In this document: positions 17,645 to 26,566 of the stretch, in pieces
Layout: the number at the start of each line of letters is the position of its first letter
How positions within the stretch are numbered: position 1 is the first letter of the stretch
DNA from: BP-191 sp035940575
Lineage (GTDB): Bacteria > Actinomycetota > Actinomycetes > BP-191
Length of the DNA: 64,000 nucleotides
Assembly (NCBI GenBank): GCA_035940575.1
Contig: DASZER010000061.1
Span: forward strand, 1-64,000
Direction of reading: 5' to 3'
Notes under the pieces: model-generated
What the model was told of the DNA's origin: nothing
What the model saw: only the letters and a program-made list of their open reading frames with translations
Databases searched by the model: none
Made by a program: the position numbers and the translations under genes

Positions 17645-17675
17645 TTGACCGTCCACGCTGGGCCGCTGGTACCGT
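17645..17675 (+). promoter_or_regulatory. Possible promoter of the M23 peptidase gene
   Basis: TTGACC and TACCGT are spaced 19 nt apart upstream of the GTG at 17717. The spacing is 1-2 nt longer than ideal, so this is only a candidate. Confidence 0.35.
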
Positions 17676-17716
17676 CTCCCGGATCCCTGTCGCGTCCCTT
17701 TGGGGGTGTTCTGCGC

Positions 17717-18709
17717 GTGTTCGTCCGCCGTGCCGCCGTGCTCCTCGCGTGCGTACTCACGCTCGGAGCCGTCTCCGGAACGGCCGCCGCCGACCCCGAG
17801 GCCCGCGCCAAGGCGCAGCTCGCGGCGCTGGCGCAGCGCGTCCAGGACGCCGAGGCGCGCGAGGGCACGATCAAGGACAAGGTGACCGCGCTCGACCGCC
17901 GCCTCGCCGCGACCGAGCGCGAGATGACGGGCATCAGGGCCCGCTACGCCGCCCGCGCGCGTGCCGCGTTCACCGGCGGCGTGGGCGCCGACCCGGTCGT
18001 CCTGATGCTCAGCGCCTCCGACCCGAACGCCGTCGTCGACCGCCTCAGCCTCTACTCCGCCGCCACCCGCGCCGACGACGCGCTGCTGCGCAAGGGCACG
18101 GCGCTGCGCCGCACGTTGCGGACGCAGCGCGCCGACCTCGAGGCCGCACGCCGCGAGCTCGACCGGGTGCAGCGCGAGCTGGCGCAGGACGTACGCAGCA
18201 TGCGCGGCCTGCTCGACCGGCTCCAGCGCGAGGACGACGCCCGCGAGGCGAAGGCCGCGCGCACCAGCCGCGCGATGCCGGCCCGCGCCAGCCGCGCCGC
18301 GCGCCTCAACGGCCGCTACGCCTGCCTCGTCGGCCCCAACCACGCGTTCCGCGACACGTGGGGCGCGCCGCGCTCCGGCGGCCGCACGCACAAGGGCACC
18401 GACGTGTTCGCGCCCATGGGCTCGCCGAGCTACGCCGTCACCGACGGCGTCATCACGCGCATGTCGTGGAGCAGCAACGGCGGCAAGCAGGTCTACCTGC
18501 GCGGCAACGACGGCAACGAGTACTTCTACGCGCACATGTCGTCCTACGTCGCGCACCAGGGCCAGCGCGTGTCCGCCGGCGACCTGATCGCGCGGGTCGG
18601 CGACACCGGCAACGCCCGCGGCGGCGCGCCGCACGTGCACTTCGAGGTGCACCCGGGCGGCGGCTACCCCGTGAACCCGTATCCCTACGTCCGCCGCTTC
18701 TGCGGCTGA
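17717..18709 (+). CDS. Secreted M23-family peptidoglycan peptidase with coiled coil
   Basis: A 330-residue exported protein. Signal peptide VRRAAVLLACVLTLGAVSGTAAA, then ~170 residues of coiled coil (heptads in LAALAQRVQDAEAREG and RELDRVQRELAQD), then a LytM/M23 domain from about residue 205. Zinc ligands are visible in GRTHKGTDVFAP (His, Asp) and the final HVHFEVHP (His), with the upstream catalytic His in YAHMSSY. The layout is that of EnvC/NlpD-type amidase activators and of mycobacterial M23 hydrolases. With all zinc residues kept it is probably active on peptide cross-links. Confidence 0.88.
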   Translation: MFVRRAAVLLACVLTLGAVSGTAAADPEARAKAQLAALAQRVQDAEAREGTIKDKVTALDRRLAATEREMTGIRARYAARARAAFTGGVGADPVVLMLSASDPNAVVDRLSLYSAATRADDALLRKGTALRRTLRTQRADLEAARRELDRVQRELAQDVRSMRGLLDRLQREDDAREAKAARTSRAMPARASRAARLNGRYACLVGPNHAFRDTWGAPRSGGRTHKGTDVFAPMGSPSYAVTDGVITRMSWSSNGGKQVYLRGNDGNEYFYAHMSSYVAHQGQRVSAGDLIARVGDTGNARGGAPHVHFEVHPGGGYPVNPYPYVRRFCG

Positions 18710-18713
18710 CGCC

Positions 18714-18740
18714 CCGCGGCGCCCCTGGCGGCGCCTCGCG
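18714..18740 (+). terminator. Possible hairpin terminator after the M23 gene
   Basis: ggcgcc pairs with a second ggcgcc across a 6-nt loop, and ccgc/gcgg extend the stem beyond a 2-nt bulge. It begins 5 nt after the stop codon. No T-tract. Confidence 0.35.
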
Positions 18741-18877
18741 GCGTTGTCGGGCCACGCCGATAGCACCCCTATCGGCGTGACCCTCCGCCTTGCGATGCAT
18801 CCACCAGGAGCACCGCGGCCCCTGGCCGCCAGGACGCGGCTAGTGCGCCCCCGCGCCGGAGTGCGACGATCAGGCCC

Positions 18878-19699
18878 ATGACCGGCACGCTCGTCTCCGT
18901 CGCCCCCACGGGCGCGGAGACGCCCAAGGACAAGGCCCCCGGGCTGCCCGTCACGCTCGACGAGCTCGTCGCGACGGCCAAGGACTGCGAGGCGGCGGGC
19001 GCGGCCGTGGTCCACGTCCACCTGCGCGACGCCGACGGCAACAGCAGCCTCGACCCCGGCGCGCTGCGCGAGGCCGTCCAGGCGCTGCGCGAGAGCACCG
19101 ACCTCGTCGTGCAGCTCTCGACAGGCGGCGCCGTCACCGACCCCGAGGGGGCGCGCCTCGCGGTGGTCGACGCGGGGCCCGACGCGGCGAGCCTCACGTG
19201 CGGCACCGTGAACTTCGGCGACGACGTGTTCCTCAACCGCCCGGCGTTCGTCGAGGCGCTCTACACCCGCATGCAGGACAACGGCGTCGTCCCCGAGTTC
19301 GAGTGCTTCGAGCCGGGCCACCTCGCCACCGTCGAGCGCCTCGTGGCCAAGCACGGCCCGCCGCACGGCGGCCACGTCCACGTCGACCTCGTCATGGGCG
19401 TGCCCGGCGGCATGCCGGGGACCGCGCAGATGCTCGCCGCGTGCGTGGCGATGCTGCCCGAGGGCGCGACGTTCAGCGCCACGGGCGTCGGCCGTACGGC
19501 GCTGCCGGTGATGCTCGCGGCACTCGCCCACGGCGGGCACCTGCGCGTCGGCATGGAGGACACGCTGACGTTCGCGAAGGGGCAGCCGGTCACGGACAAC
19601 CGCATGCTCGTGGAGCGAGCGGCTACGCTGGCGAACCTGGCGCAACGGCCACCGTTGTCGACCCGGGAGGCCAGAGCGCTCCTGGGTATCAGCGCGTAG
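18878..19699 (+). CDS. Beta-keto acid cleavage enzyme (BKACE, DUF849)
   Basis: A 273-residue TIM-barrel enzyme. BKACE proteins use zinc to condense a beta-keto acid with acetyl-CoA and split it into acetoacetate and a new CoA ester. The ligands expected from the family founder Kce are present: Glu14, His46 and His48 in VVHVHLRD, and a late Glu (~227) in VGMEDTL. The keto-acid substrate cannot be deduced. The gene ends 13 nt before the RsiG-like gene and probably heads that operon, though the link in function is not obvious. Confidence 0.83.
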   Translation: MTGTLVSVAPTGAETPKDKAPGLPVTLDELVATAKDCEAAGAAVVHVHLRDADGNSSLDPGALREAVQALRESTDLVVQLSTGGAVTDPEGARLAVVDAGPDAASLTCGTVNFGDDVFLNRPAFVEALYTRMQDNGVVPEFECFEPGHLATVERLVAKHGPPHGGHVHVDLVMGVPGGMPGTAQMLAACVAMLPEGATFSATGVGRTALPVMLAALAHGGHLRVGMEDTLTFAKGQPVTDNRMLVERAATLANLAQRPPLSTREARALLGISA

Positions 19700-19712
19700 G
19701 AATGGAGGCGTA

Positions 19713-20269
19713 GTGGGAGAGACGACCGGGGGGAACCGGCGGATCGACCGCGTCCTGCGCGACGACTACCTCGCCGACGTCGCGACGCTGTCGCTGGGCG
19801 AGCTGCGCGCGAAGCGGGACGACGCCGAGCAGGAGGAGACCGACGTCTCGTACCTGCGCCGCCTCGTCCAGGGCCGCATCGACATCCTGCGCGCCGAGCT
19901 CGGCAGGCGCGGCGGCGAGGGCAGCGGCTCGCTGCTCGCGGACCTGCCGCAGATCCTCGGCGAGGTGCACCCGCGCAACGCCCCGCGCGGCCTCGGCAGG
20001 CACAGCACCATCGAGCCCTCGCGAGCCGACGAGCACCGCCGCTACGTCGAGGCGCTCGTCGCCGACGTGGACCTCTCCGACGTCGCCGCGCGCACCGACG
20101 AGGAGCTGCGCAACGCCATGTCGGTGTTCGAGCGCGAGGAGAGCGACCTGTCGGACAAGCGCCGGCGCATCTTCGCCGTTCTCGACGCCTGCTCGGCCGA
20201 GATCACCCGCCGCTACCGCGACGGCGAGGCCGACGTCTCCGACCTGCTCACCGGCAGCCCGCCGGCCTG

Positions 20270-20270
<1 letters not shown>
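19713..20270 (+). CDS. rsiG: RsiG-like c-di-GMP-responsive anti-sigma protein
   Basis: A 185-residue, highly charged helical protein. It carries the exact motif E(X)3S(X)2R(X)3Q(X)3D at E42, S46, R49, Q53 and D57, the c-di-GMP-binding signature described for Streptomyces RsiG, which binds and inactivates sigma WhiG. A second copy in the C-terminal helix has E143, S147, R150, F154 and D158, with Phe instead of Gln. The middle (~residues 65-105) is a flexible linker. GTG start with ggagg 4 nt upstream. Its stop overlaps the response-regulator ATG (TGATG), and an HD-GYP gene follows, which supports a c-di-GMP role. Which sigma factor it binds is inferred, not seen. Confidence 0.72.
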
Positions 20271-20640
<370 letters not shown>

Positions 20641-20644
<4 letters not shown>

Positions 20645-21363
20645 AGCCCGAGGAGGCCGCCGAGCTCGAGCGCGCGAAGGAGCAGCTCCTCGTCCTCGCC
20701 CGCGACGTCAACGCGATGTACCAGGCCGAGCGCGCCCGCGCCCGCGAGCTGGAGAGCGCGCTCGACGCGCTCGAGGAGTCCTACCTCGCCACCGTGCGGA
20801 CGCTCGCGTTCATCGTCGAGGCGAAGGACTCCTCGACCCGCGAGCACCTCGAACGCACCCACGACTACGCGCGCGCCCTCGCCCGCGTCGTGATGCCCGA
20901 CACCGAGATCGGCCCCGACCTGTCGTACGGCTTCCTGCTCCACGACGTCGGCAAGGTCGGCATCCCGGAGTCGATCCTCTGCAAGCCGGGGCCGCTCACC
21001 GACGAGGAGTACGAGGTGATGAAGACGCACCCGCTCATCGGCGTGCAGATCGTCGCCCCGATCACGTTCCTCGGCGGCGCCGTGGACGTCATCCGCTGCC
21101 ACCACGAGCGGTGGGACGGCCGCGGCTACCCCGACGGCCTCGCCGGCGAGGACATCCCGCTCGGCGCGCGGATCTTCTCGGTGTGCGACACGTTCGACGC
21201 CATGACGAGCGACCGGCCGTACCGCCGCGCGCTGCCGTTCGACGACGCGGTGAGCGAGATCGAGCGCTGCGGGGGCACGCAGTTCGACCCGGACGTCGTG
21301 GACTCGTTCGTCCGCATGTGCGCGCAGCTCAGGGACGGCACCGCCGGGCTGGCGGCGGGTTGA
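20641..21363 (+). CDS. HD-GYP c-di-GMP phosphodiesterase
   Basis: A 240-residue protein that would hydrolyse cyclic di-GMP. The N-terminal ~50 residues are a coiled coil rich in Glu/Arg; the HD-GYP domain follows with the HD pair at H101-D102 in LLHDVGKVGIP, H130 in MKTHPLIG, HH at 154-155, and the GYP motif in DGRGYPDGL at residues 162-164. All metal ligands are kept, so activity is expected. GTG start overlaps the receiver stop. The coiled coil may bind the receiver or the RsiG-like helices (inference). Confidence 0.92.
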
Positions 21364-22289
21364 CCGTCGTCGCCGAGGTCGTCCGCTCGGGGTTCGTCGA
21401 GAGCCGTCACCACGGGTCCGTCGTCGCCCTGCGCCCGGACGGAACGGTCGCCCTCGCCGTCGGCGACGTGACGACGCCGGTGTTCCCGCGGTCGTCCAAC
21501 AAGCCCATGCAGGCCGCCGGCGTCGTCGGGCTCGGCATCGTCGAGAGGTACGGCCTCGACGACCGCCACGTCGCGCTCGCGACCGCCTCGCACTCCGGCG
21601 AGCCCGCGCACGTCGAGGTCGTCCGCGACCTCCTCGCGCGGGCCGGCGTGGGCGAGGACGCGCTGCGCACGCCGGTCGACTGGCCGCTCGACGCGGCCGC
21701 CGCCCGCGCCGCCGCCGAGCCGTCGCGCGTGCTGCACAACTGCTCCGGCAAGCACGCGTCGTTCCTCGCCGCGTGCGCCGCGCGGGGGTGGCCGCTGGAG
21801 GGCTACCGCGACGCGGACCACCCGCTCCAACGCCACCTGCGCGCGGTGGTCACGGACCTCGCCGGCGAGGACGTCGCCGCGACCGGAGTCGACGGCTGCG
21901 GCGCGCCGATCTTCGCGCTGTCGCTGACCGCCCTCGCGCGCGCGTTCGCGCGCATCGCGACGGCGACCGAGGGGCCCGAGGCCGTGGTGGCGCGCGCGAT
22001 CCGCGCCCAGCCGTTCCTGCTCGGCGGCACGGGCCGCGACGTCACCCGCCTCGTGGAGGGCGTGCCGGGGCTCGTCGCGAAGGACGGCGCCGAGGGCGTC
22101 TACGCCGCGGCCATGCCCGACGGCACGGCGGTCGCGTTGAAGATCGAGGACGGCAGCCAGCGCGCGCGTCCCCCGGTGATGGTCGCGGCCCTGCGCGCGC
22201 TCGGCGTCGACGCCGACCTCGCGCCCGCGGTCGTGCTCGGCGGCGGCGAGCCCGTGGGCGTGGTGCGCGCGGTGCTGCCTACCGCCTGA
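21360..22289 (+). CDS. L-asparaginase II family protein
   Basis: A 309-residue protein of the Rhizobium-type (class 3, ReAV-like) asparaginase family that splits L-asparagine to aspartate and ammonia. Conserved blocks are seen: FPRSSNKPMQA (Ser-Ser-Asn-Lys), HNCSGKHASFL (Cys-Ser-Gly-Lys-His) and GVDGCGAPIFAL (Cys). The TTG start overlaps the stop of the HD-GYP gene (TTGA). The 3' end overlaps the convergent lipoprotein gene by 11 nt. Its inclusion in the signalling operon may be only co-transcription. Confidence 0.87.
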   Translation: MTVVAEVVRSGFVESRHHGSVVALRPDGTVALAVGDVTTPVFPRSSNKPMQAAGVVGLGIVERYGLDDRHVALATASHSGEPAHVEVVRDLLARAGVGEDALRTPVDWPLDAAAARAAAEPSRVLHNCSGKHASFLAACAARGWPLEGYRDADHPLQRHLRAVVTDLAGEDVAATGVDGCGAPIFALSLTALARAFARIATATEGPEAVVARAIRAQPFLLGGTGRDVTRLVEGVPGLVAKDGAEGVYAAAMPDGTAVALKIEDGSQRARPPVMVAALRALGVDADLAPAVVLGGGEPVGVVRAVLPTA

Positions 22290-23097
22290 ACAGCACGCCG
22301 CCGTCGCCGACCTGCGCGGCGGGGGGCGGCGTCACGACGACGGGCGCGCCGAAGTCGTACATCTCGATGGTCGTCGTCATCGTGCCCGACGCCTGGCCGT
22401 CGGTGACCTTGGCGAGGTCGATCGTCTGGATCATCTTGCGCATCCGGCCGTCGCCGTCGATCCAGACCGTGATAGGCAGCGTCTCGCTCTTGAGCTTGGT
22501 GATCAGCGACTCGATCGCCTTGCGCGTCCGCTCGCTGCGCTGCCCGTCGCGAGCCTTGGCGAGGTTCAGCGTGCCCTTGTAGATCGTCGTCGGGGTGCCG
22601 CGCAGGTCCGCGGTGCCGGTCTCCGCGAAGTCGTCGGACGCGCCCTGGAGGTACGCGAGCGACTGCGACGGGTCGTTCTGCTGCTGCATCTCCCGCAGCG
22701 CCTTGATGTCGACGTCCAGGCGCTTGCCGAGCGCGGCGACGTCGATCTTCAGCCACGGCTTCTGGACGGCGACGCCGGGCGGCGTCGTCATCCACATCAC
22801 GTCGCCGAGGACGCGCACCTCGGAGTCGACCGTCCGGTCGCCGATCGAGGTCTTGGTGGTCATCACGGCCTTCATCTCGGTCAGCGACGTGACGCCGCTG
22901 CCGGTCATCTCGAGGCCGCCGCCGGAGATGTGCATCTCCATGCGCGCGGTGCGCGCGGCGACGGTCTTCTCGGCCGCGAGGCGCAGGACGTCGGCGGGGC
23001 GCTGGACGACCTGCGGCGCCGCCTTCTTCGCGGACTGGCCGCAGGCGACGAGGGCGAGGGGGAGCAGGGCGGTGGCGAGCACGCGGCTGGGACGCAT
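22279..23097 (-). CDS. Lipoprotein, LppX/LprG-like
   Basis: A 272-residue lipoprotein: signal MRPSRVLATALLPLALVACGQS with lipobox LVAC. The mature part alternates strands and amphipathic helices with GVTSLTEMKAVMTTKTS and VRVLGDVMWMTTPP, the pattern of the LppX_LprAFG (DUF1396) family, which bind lipids or lipoglycans between membrane and wall. A conserved-looking stretch WIDGDGRMRKMIQTIDL near the C terminus fits. The family call is by pattern, not alignment. The ATG lies 6 nt after a TACGAT box. Confidence 0.65.
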   Translation of the reverse strand: MRPSRVLATALLPLALVACGQSAKKAAPQVVQRPADVLRLAAEKTVAARTARMEMHISGGGLEMTGSGVTSLTEMKAVMTTKTSIGDRTVDSEVRVLGDVMWMTTPPGVAVQKPWLKIDVAALGKRLDVDIKALREMQQQNDPSQSLAYLQGASDDFAETGTADLRGTPTTIYKGTLNLAKARDGQRSERTRKAIESLITKLKSETLPITVWIDGDGRMRKMIQTIDLAKVTDGQASGTMTTTIEMYDFGAPVVVTPPPAAQVGDGGVLFRR

Positions 23098-23103
23098 CGG
23101 CCG

Positions 23104-23109
23104 ATCGTA
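23104..23109 (-). promoter_or_regulatory. -10 box TACGAT, leaderless start of the lipoprotein gene
   Basis: TACGAT on the minus strand is separated by 6 nt from the ATG at 23097, with no ribosome binding site. Confidence 0.5.
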
Positions 23110-23149
23110 GAGCGGATCGGCGGGCGGCGGAACGACGGTGGGCCGGGCT

Positions 23150-23191
23150 GCTAGCCGCGTGCTTGCAATTGCTAGCACAAGCCGTTAGCAT
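23150..23191 (+). promoter_or_regulatory. Promoter with GCTAGC operator repeats before the XRE gene
   Basis: TTGCAA (23164-23169) and TAGCAT (23186-23191) are spaced 16 nt apart, and TAGCAT is 6 nt from the ATG, so the mRNA is leaderless. GCTAGC occurs at 23150-23155 and again at 23171-23176, exactly 21 bp apart (two helical turns), with a variant GTTAGC at 23184-23189 overlapping the -10. The central copy is inside the palindrome TGCTAGCA. This looks like an autoregulatory operator for the XRE protein. Confidence 0.55.
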
Positions 23192-23197
23192 GCCCTC

Positions 23198-23674
23198 ATG
23201 GCCACGCTGAAGGTCCGGGACCTCGGGGACTACATCCGCGAGCAGCGGCAGTCGTCCTCGATCTCGCTCCGCCAGCTCGCCCGCCTCGCCGGGGTCAGCA
23301 ACCCGTACCTCAGCCAGATCGAGCGCGGGCTCCGCAAGCCCAGCGCCGAGATCCTCCAGCAGATCGCGAAGGCGCTGCGGATCTCGGCCGAGGCGCTCTA
23401 CGTCCAGGCCGGCATCCTCGAGGAGCGCGACGCCGACACGGACGTTCCCGGCGCGATCCTGCGCGACGAGTGGATCAACGAGCGGCAGAAGCAGGTGCTG
23501 CTCGAGATCTACGACTCGTTCCGCAAGGAGAACGACGGGCAGCGCCAGTCGCCGGACGTCGAGGAGGCCGTCGAGGCCGAGCCTGCGCCGGCGAAGCCCG
23601 CCGCGAAGAAGGCGCCGGCGAAGCCGCGCAAGGCACCGGCGAAGGCCGCGAAGACCGAGGCCGCCACCCCCTAG
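23198..23674 (+). CDS. XRE-family transcriptional regulator (Rv0474-like)
   Basis: A 158-residue DNA-binding protein. Residues ~7-65 form an HTH_3 domain (SSSISLRQLARLAGVSNPYLSQIERG), and ISAEALYVQAGILEE extends it. The C terminus is an Ala/Lys/Pro-rich tail (AKKAPAKPRKAPAK) resembling histone-like tails and probably unstructured. The order XRE gene then HbhA-like gene is that of Rv0474-Rv0475 in Mycobacterium. GCTAGC repeats at the promoter suggest self-control. Confidence 0.88.
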   Translation: MATLKVRDLGDYIREQRQSSSISLRQLARLAGVSNPYLSQIERGLRKPSAEILQQIAKALRISAEALYVQAGILEERDADTDVPGAILRDEWINERQKQVLLEIYDSFRKENDGQRQSPDVEEAVEAEPAPAKPAAKKAPAKPRKAPAKAAKTEAATP

Positions 23675-23778
23675 ACCGGTGGGGGGAGGGTGCACGCGTC
23701 AGCAGCCCTCACCCGGCTACTCCCCTCTCCCCGCCGTACCAACGTTCCCGCTGTCACCCACTGAAGGAGATGCACGAC

Positions 23779-24114
23779 ATGGCGCTCAAGACCGAGGCGC
23801 GCAAGCCGTTCTACGCCCTGGCGGGCGTGGGCGACCTCGCCGTCGAGAACATCAAGGAGCTCCCGACGCAGGTCGTCGCCTCGGCGACGTCCCTCGTCAC
23901 GACGCTCCCGTCGAAGATGACCGAGACCTACGGCGAGCTCGTCGAGCGCGGCCAGAAGCTCGTCACCTCGATCCGCCGCTCGTCCGCCACGCAGCAGGCC
24001 GAGGCGCAGATCAAGGTCGCGCGCTCGCAGGCGAAGGCCGCCACCACGTCGGCCACCAAGGCCGTCAAGGCGACCGCGAAGGCCGTCGACAAGGCGTCCG
24101 AGAAGATCGGCTAG
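23779..24114 (+). CDS. HbhA-like helical protein
   Basis: A 111-residue protein related to the heparin-binding haemagglutinin of mycobacteria. The N-terminal part KTEARKPFYALAGVGDLAVEN is well matched to HbhA, then a long helix (TETYGELVERGQKLVTSIRR), then an Ala/Lys/Thr-rich basic tail (AVKATAKAVDKASEKIG) that in HbhA binds glycans. It is half the length of mycobacterial HbhA and the tail is shorter. ATG 23779 is used, with aaggag 9 nt before it; ATG 23770 directly abuts that site. A strong terminator follows. Confidence 0.75.
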   Translation: MALKTEARKPFYALAGVGDLAVENIKELPTQVVASATSLVTTLPSKMTETYGELVERGQKLVTSIRRSSATQQAEAQIKVARSQAKAATTSATKAVKATAKAVDKASEKIG

Positions 24115-24130
24115 CACGCACTAGCGTAAG

Positions 24131-24160
24131 CAGCCCCCGGCCACTCCCGGCCGGGGGCTG
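24131..24160 (+). terminator. Strong hairpin terminator
   Basis: Perfect 12-bp stem (cagcccccggcc / ggccgggggctg) with a 6-nt loop, 16 nt after the HbhA-like stop codon. No T-tract. Confidence 0.75.
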
Positions 24161-24184
24161 TCGCGCGTCCGAGGGGAGGCGACC

Positions 24185-24820
24185 GTGCGGGACGAGGTGC
24201 TCGCGGCGGCGCGCGAGATGCTCGCGCTCGGCCTCACGGCGGGGACCGCGGGCAACGTCTCCGGCCGCGCCGCCGACGGCACGGTGGTCGTCACGCCGGC
24301 GTCGCTCGACTACCGCGAGATGACCGGGGCCGACCTCGTCGTGCTCTCGCCGGACGGCGAGGTGCTCGACGGCGAGCGCGCCCCGAGCAGCGAGCGGGCG
24401 CTGCACCTCGCGGTCTACGCGGCGTTCCCCGACGTCCGCGGCGTCGTCCACGCCCACCCCGTGCACGCGACGATGTTCGCCTGCGCGCGCAGGGCCATCC
24501 CCGCGGCCGTGGACGAGTTCGCGCTCTACGTCGGCGGCGACGTGCCGTGCGCGGCGTACGAGCCGAGCGGGTCGGCCGCGCTGGCGCGGGAGGCGGTGCG
24601 CCACCTCGCCGATCGGGCCGCCGTCCTGCTCGCCTCCCACGGACTCGTCGCCGTCGGTACGTCACCGCGCGACGCGCTGCACGTCGCGACCGTCGTCGAG
24701 CAGGGCGCCCACGCGATCTGGGGCGCGGCGGCGCTCGGCGGCGCCGTTGCGCTCCCCTCCGAGGCGCAACGAGCGCTCGCCGAGCACTACCGCCGCGGCA
24801 GGTCGCTCCCGAGCACGTAG
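24185..24820 (+). CDS. Class II aldolase/adducin-family protein
   Basis: A 211-residue protein of the L-fuculose-phosphate aldolase fold. Seen: GLTAGTAGNVSGR (phosphate loop), SSERALHLAVY with the catalytic Glu, the zinc ligands in VVHAHPVHATMF, and the third His in LLASHGLVAVG. All catalytic residues are kept, so it should split or form a sugar phosphate, or act as a decarboxylase of that fold. GTG start with aggggaggc upstream. The last 34 nt overlap the convergent secreted-protein gene. Confidence 0.85.
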   Translation: MRDEVLAAAREMLALGLTAGTAGNVSGRAADGTVVVTPASLDYREMTGADLVVLSPDGEVLDGERAPSSERALHLAVYAAFPDVRGVVHAHPVHATMFACARRAIPAAVDEFALYVGGDVPCAAYEPSGSAALAREAVRHLADRAAVLLASHGLVAVGTSPRDALHVATVVEQGAHAIWGAAALGGAVALPSEAQRALAEHYRRGRSLPST

Positions 24821-25359
24821 TAGCCCGCGGCCTCCGCGGTGTCGCCGGTCTGGGTCACGCCCAGGCCGCAGGTGAGCGTGAGGCACGCGAGGCCCTCGAA
24901 CTTCCGCACGATGGCGCCGCGCGCGAGGTGCCCGACGTACGGCGCCCGCCACACGAGCAGGTCGCCCTTGACCTCGATGTGCGCGCGGTAGTCGGCCTCG
25001 GAGCCGGGCAGGCCCGAGCAGCGGTCGTAGTAGTTCATCGCGGGCTGGTTCGGGGCGCCGAGCTGGCTGTCCTCGGACGCCGGGACCTCGTAGGCGAACG
25101 AGTACTCGTGGCAGCCGCCGATCGTGAACGCGAACCGGTAGATCGTCCCGCCGACCGACGGCGGCGCGGCGAGCTTCAGCTCGCCCTGCACCTCGGGCCC
25201 GTCGTCGCCGCGGACGCTGGACAGGCGCCCCCACAGGACGTCCTGCGCGGCGTCCCTCCAGTCGCCCTTGGGGTCGTTGAGCTGCGGTCGTGAGGCGGCG
25301 TGCGCGGTCGGCGCGAGCAGCAGCGTGGCGGCGACCAGCGGGGCTACGAGACGGGTCAT
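24787..25359 (-). CDS. Secreted protein of unknown function
   Basis: A 190-residue protein with a Sec signal (VAPLVAATLLLAPTAHA, cleavage after AHA). The mature part contains four Cys (GGCHEY, DRCSG, ACLTLTCG) and starts with RPQLNDPKGDW, a pattern I associate with exported beta-sandwich proteins. No catalytic motif. It is convergent with the aldolase and divergent from the aldo/keto reductase. Confidence 0.65.
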   Translation of the reverse strand: MTRLVAPLVAATLLLAPTAHAASRPQLNDPKGDWRDAAQDVLWGRLSSVRGDDGPEVQGELKLAAPPSVGGTIYRFAFTIGGCHEYSFAYEVPASEDSQLGAPNQPAMNYYDRCSGLPGSEADYRAHIEVKGDLLVWRAPYVGHLARGAIVRKFEGLACLTLTCGLGVTQTGDTAEAAGYYVLGSDLPRR

Positions 25360-25394
25360 GCCAGGGAGAGCCGCGTGCGCGTCGTCGGGTTCGC

Positions 25395-25400
25395 TACGGT
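25395..25400 (+). promoter_or_regulatory. -10 box TACGGT, leaderless start of the aldo/keto reductase gene
   Basis: TACGGT followed by 6 nt and ATG 25407, with no ribosome binding site. Confidence 0.5.
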
Positions 25401-25406
25401 CGTGCG

Positions 25407-26363
25407 ATGACCGACATGCGCTACCGCCAGCTCGGCGACTCCGGCCTCACCGTCAGCGTCGTGGGCCTCGGCTGCAACAACTTCCGCGCCCGCACCTCCG
25501 ACGAGAACGCGCACGCCGTCATCGACGCCGCGATCGAGCGCGGGATCACGTTGTTCGACACCGCCGACATCTACGGCGGGGGCGGCGGCAGCGAGGAGCT
25601 CATCGGCGAGGCGCTCGGCTCGCGCCGCGACCAGGTCGTGCTCGCGACGAAGTTCGGCATGGAGATGCCCGGCGCGGGGCCGGAGGCGCGCGGCTCGCGG
25701 CGCTACGTCCGCAAGGCCGTGCGCGACTCGCTGACGCGGCTGCGTACGGACTGGATCGACCTGTACCAGTACCACGAGCCCGACGGCGTGACGCCGATCG
25801 AGGAGACGCTCGCCGCGCTGCACGAGCTCGTGCAGGAGGGGCTCGTCCGCTACGTCGGCTCGTCGAACTTCGCCGGCTGGCAGATCGCCGACGCGTCGTG
25901 GACCGCGCGCGACCGGCGCTACGAGCCGTTCGTCTCCGCGCAGAACCACTACTCCCTGCTCGAACGCGGCATCGAGCGCGAGGTCGTCCCCGCGTGCGAG
26001 CAGTACGGCGTCGGGCAGCTCCCGTACTTCCCGCTCGCCAACGGCGTCCTCACCGGCAAGTACCGCCGCGGCGAGCCGCTGCCCGAGGGCTCGCGCCTCG
26101 GCGGCAACGCCACGCGCGCCGAGCAGCTCCTCACCGAGCGGACGTACGACCGCGTCGAGGCTCTGGAGAAGCTCGCCGAGTCGCGCGGCGTGACGTTGCT
26201 GCACCTCGCCATCGGCGGCCTCGCCGCGCAGCCGTCGGTGTCGTCGGTCATCGCGGGCGCGACGCGCCCCGAGCAGGTGCACGCGAACGCCGACGCCGGG
26301 ACGTGGGAGCCTTCCGCCGAGGACCTGGTGGCGATCGACGAGATCTGCCCGCCGGGCGAGTAG
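25407..26363 (+). CDS. Aldo/keto reductase
   Basis: A 318-residue NADPH-dependent (beta/alpha)8 oxidoreductase. The catalytic tetrad is visible: Asp in LFDTADIYG, the Tyr of the same segment, Lys in VLATKFG, and His in LYQYHEPD. The NADP-binding end has SSVIAGATRPEQV. The length and motifs are those of the YajO/L-glyceraldehyde-3-phosphate-reductase-like branch. The substrate is not predictable. It is followed after 11 nt by a small membrane protein. Confidence 0.9.
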   Translation: MTDMRYRQLGDSGLTVSVVGLGCNNFRARTSDENAHAVIDAAIERGITLFDTADIYGGGGGSEELIGEALGSRRDQVVLATKFGMEMPGAGPEARGSRRYVRKAVRDSLTRLRTDWIDLYQYHEPDGVTPIEETLAALHELVQEGLVRYVGSSNFAGWQIADASWTARDRRYEPFVSAQNHYSLLERGIEREVVPACEQYGVGQLPYFPLANGVLTGKYRRGEPLPEGSRLGGNATRAEQLLTERTYDRVEALEKLAESRGVTLLHLAIGGLAAQPSVSSVIAGATRPEQVHANADAGTWEPSAEDLVAIDEICPPGE

Positions 26364-26374
26364 GGGAGGCCCCG

Positions 26375-26566
26375 ATGTCCGACGAAGCCGCACCCGCCAA
26401 GAAGTCCCGCTTCCTGCCCGCGGTGGTGACGTTCGTCGTCGTCGCCGCGGCCGTGTACCTCACCGGCGCGCTGGCGACGTGGGTGCTCAAGAAGGTCGTG
26501 CTGCCGTTGCTCGCCGTCCTCCTCGGCTGGATCGCGGCGCGCGTCGTCTACCGCATCCGGGACTAG
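26375..26566 (+). CDS. Small membrane protein
   Basis: A 63-residue protein preceded by ggggagg. A short basic N terminus (AAPAKKSRF) leads into one or two membrane helices (LPAVVTFVVVAAAVYLTGAL and VVLPLLAVLLGWIAARVV) and ends RIRD. Probably co-transcribed with the aldo/keto reductase. No function recognised. Its end overlaps the convergent amidohydrolase stop by 4 nt. Confidence 0.7.
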   Translation: MSDEAAPAKKSRFLPAVVTFVVVAAAVYLTGALATWVLKKVVLPLLAVLLGWIAARVVYRIRD

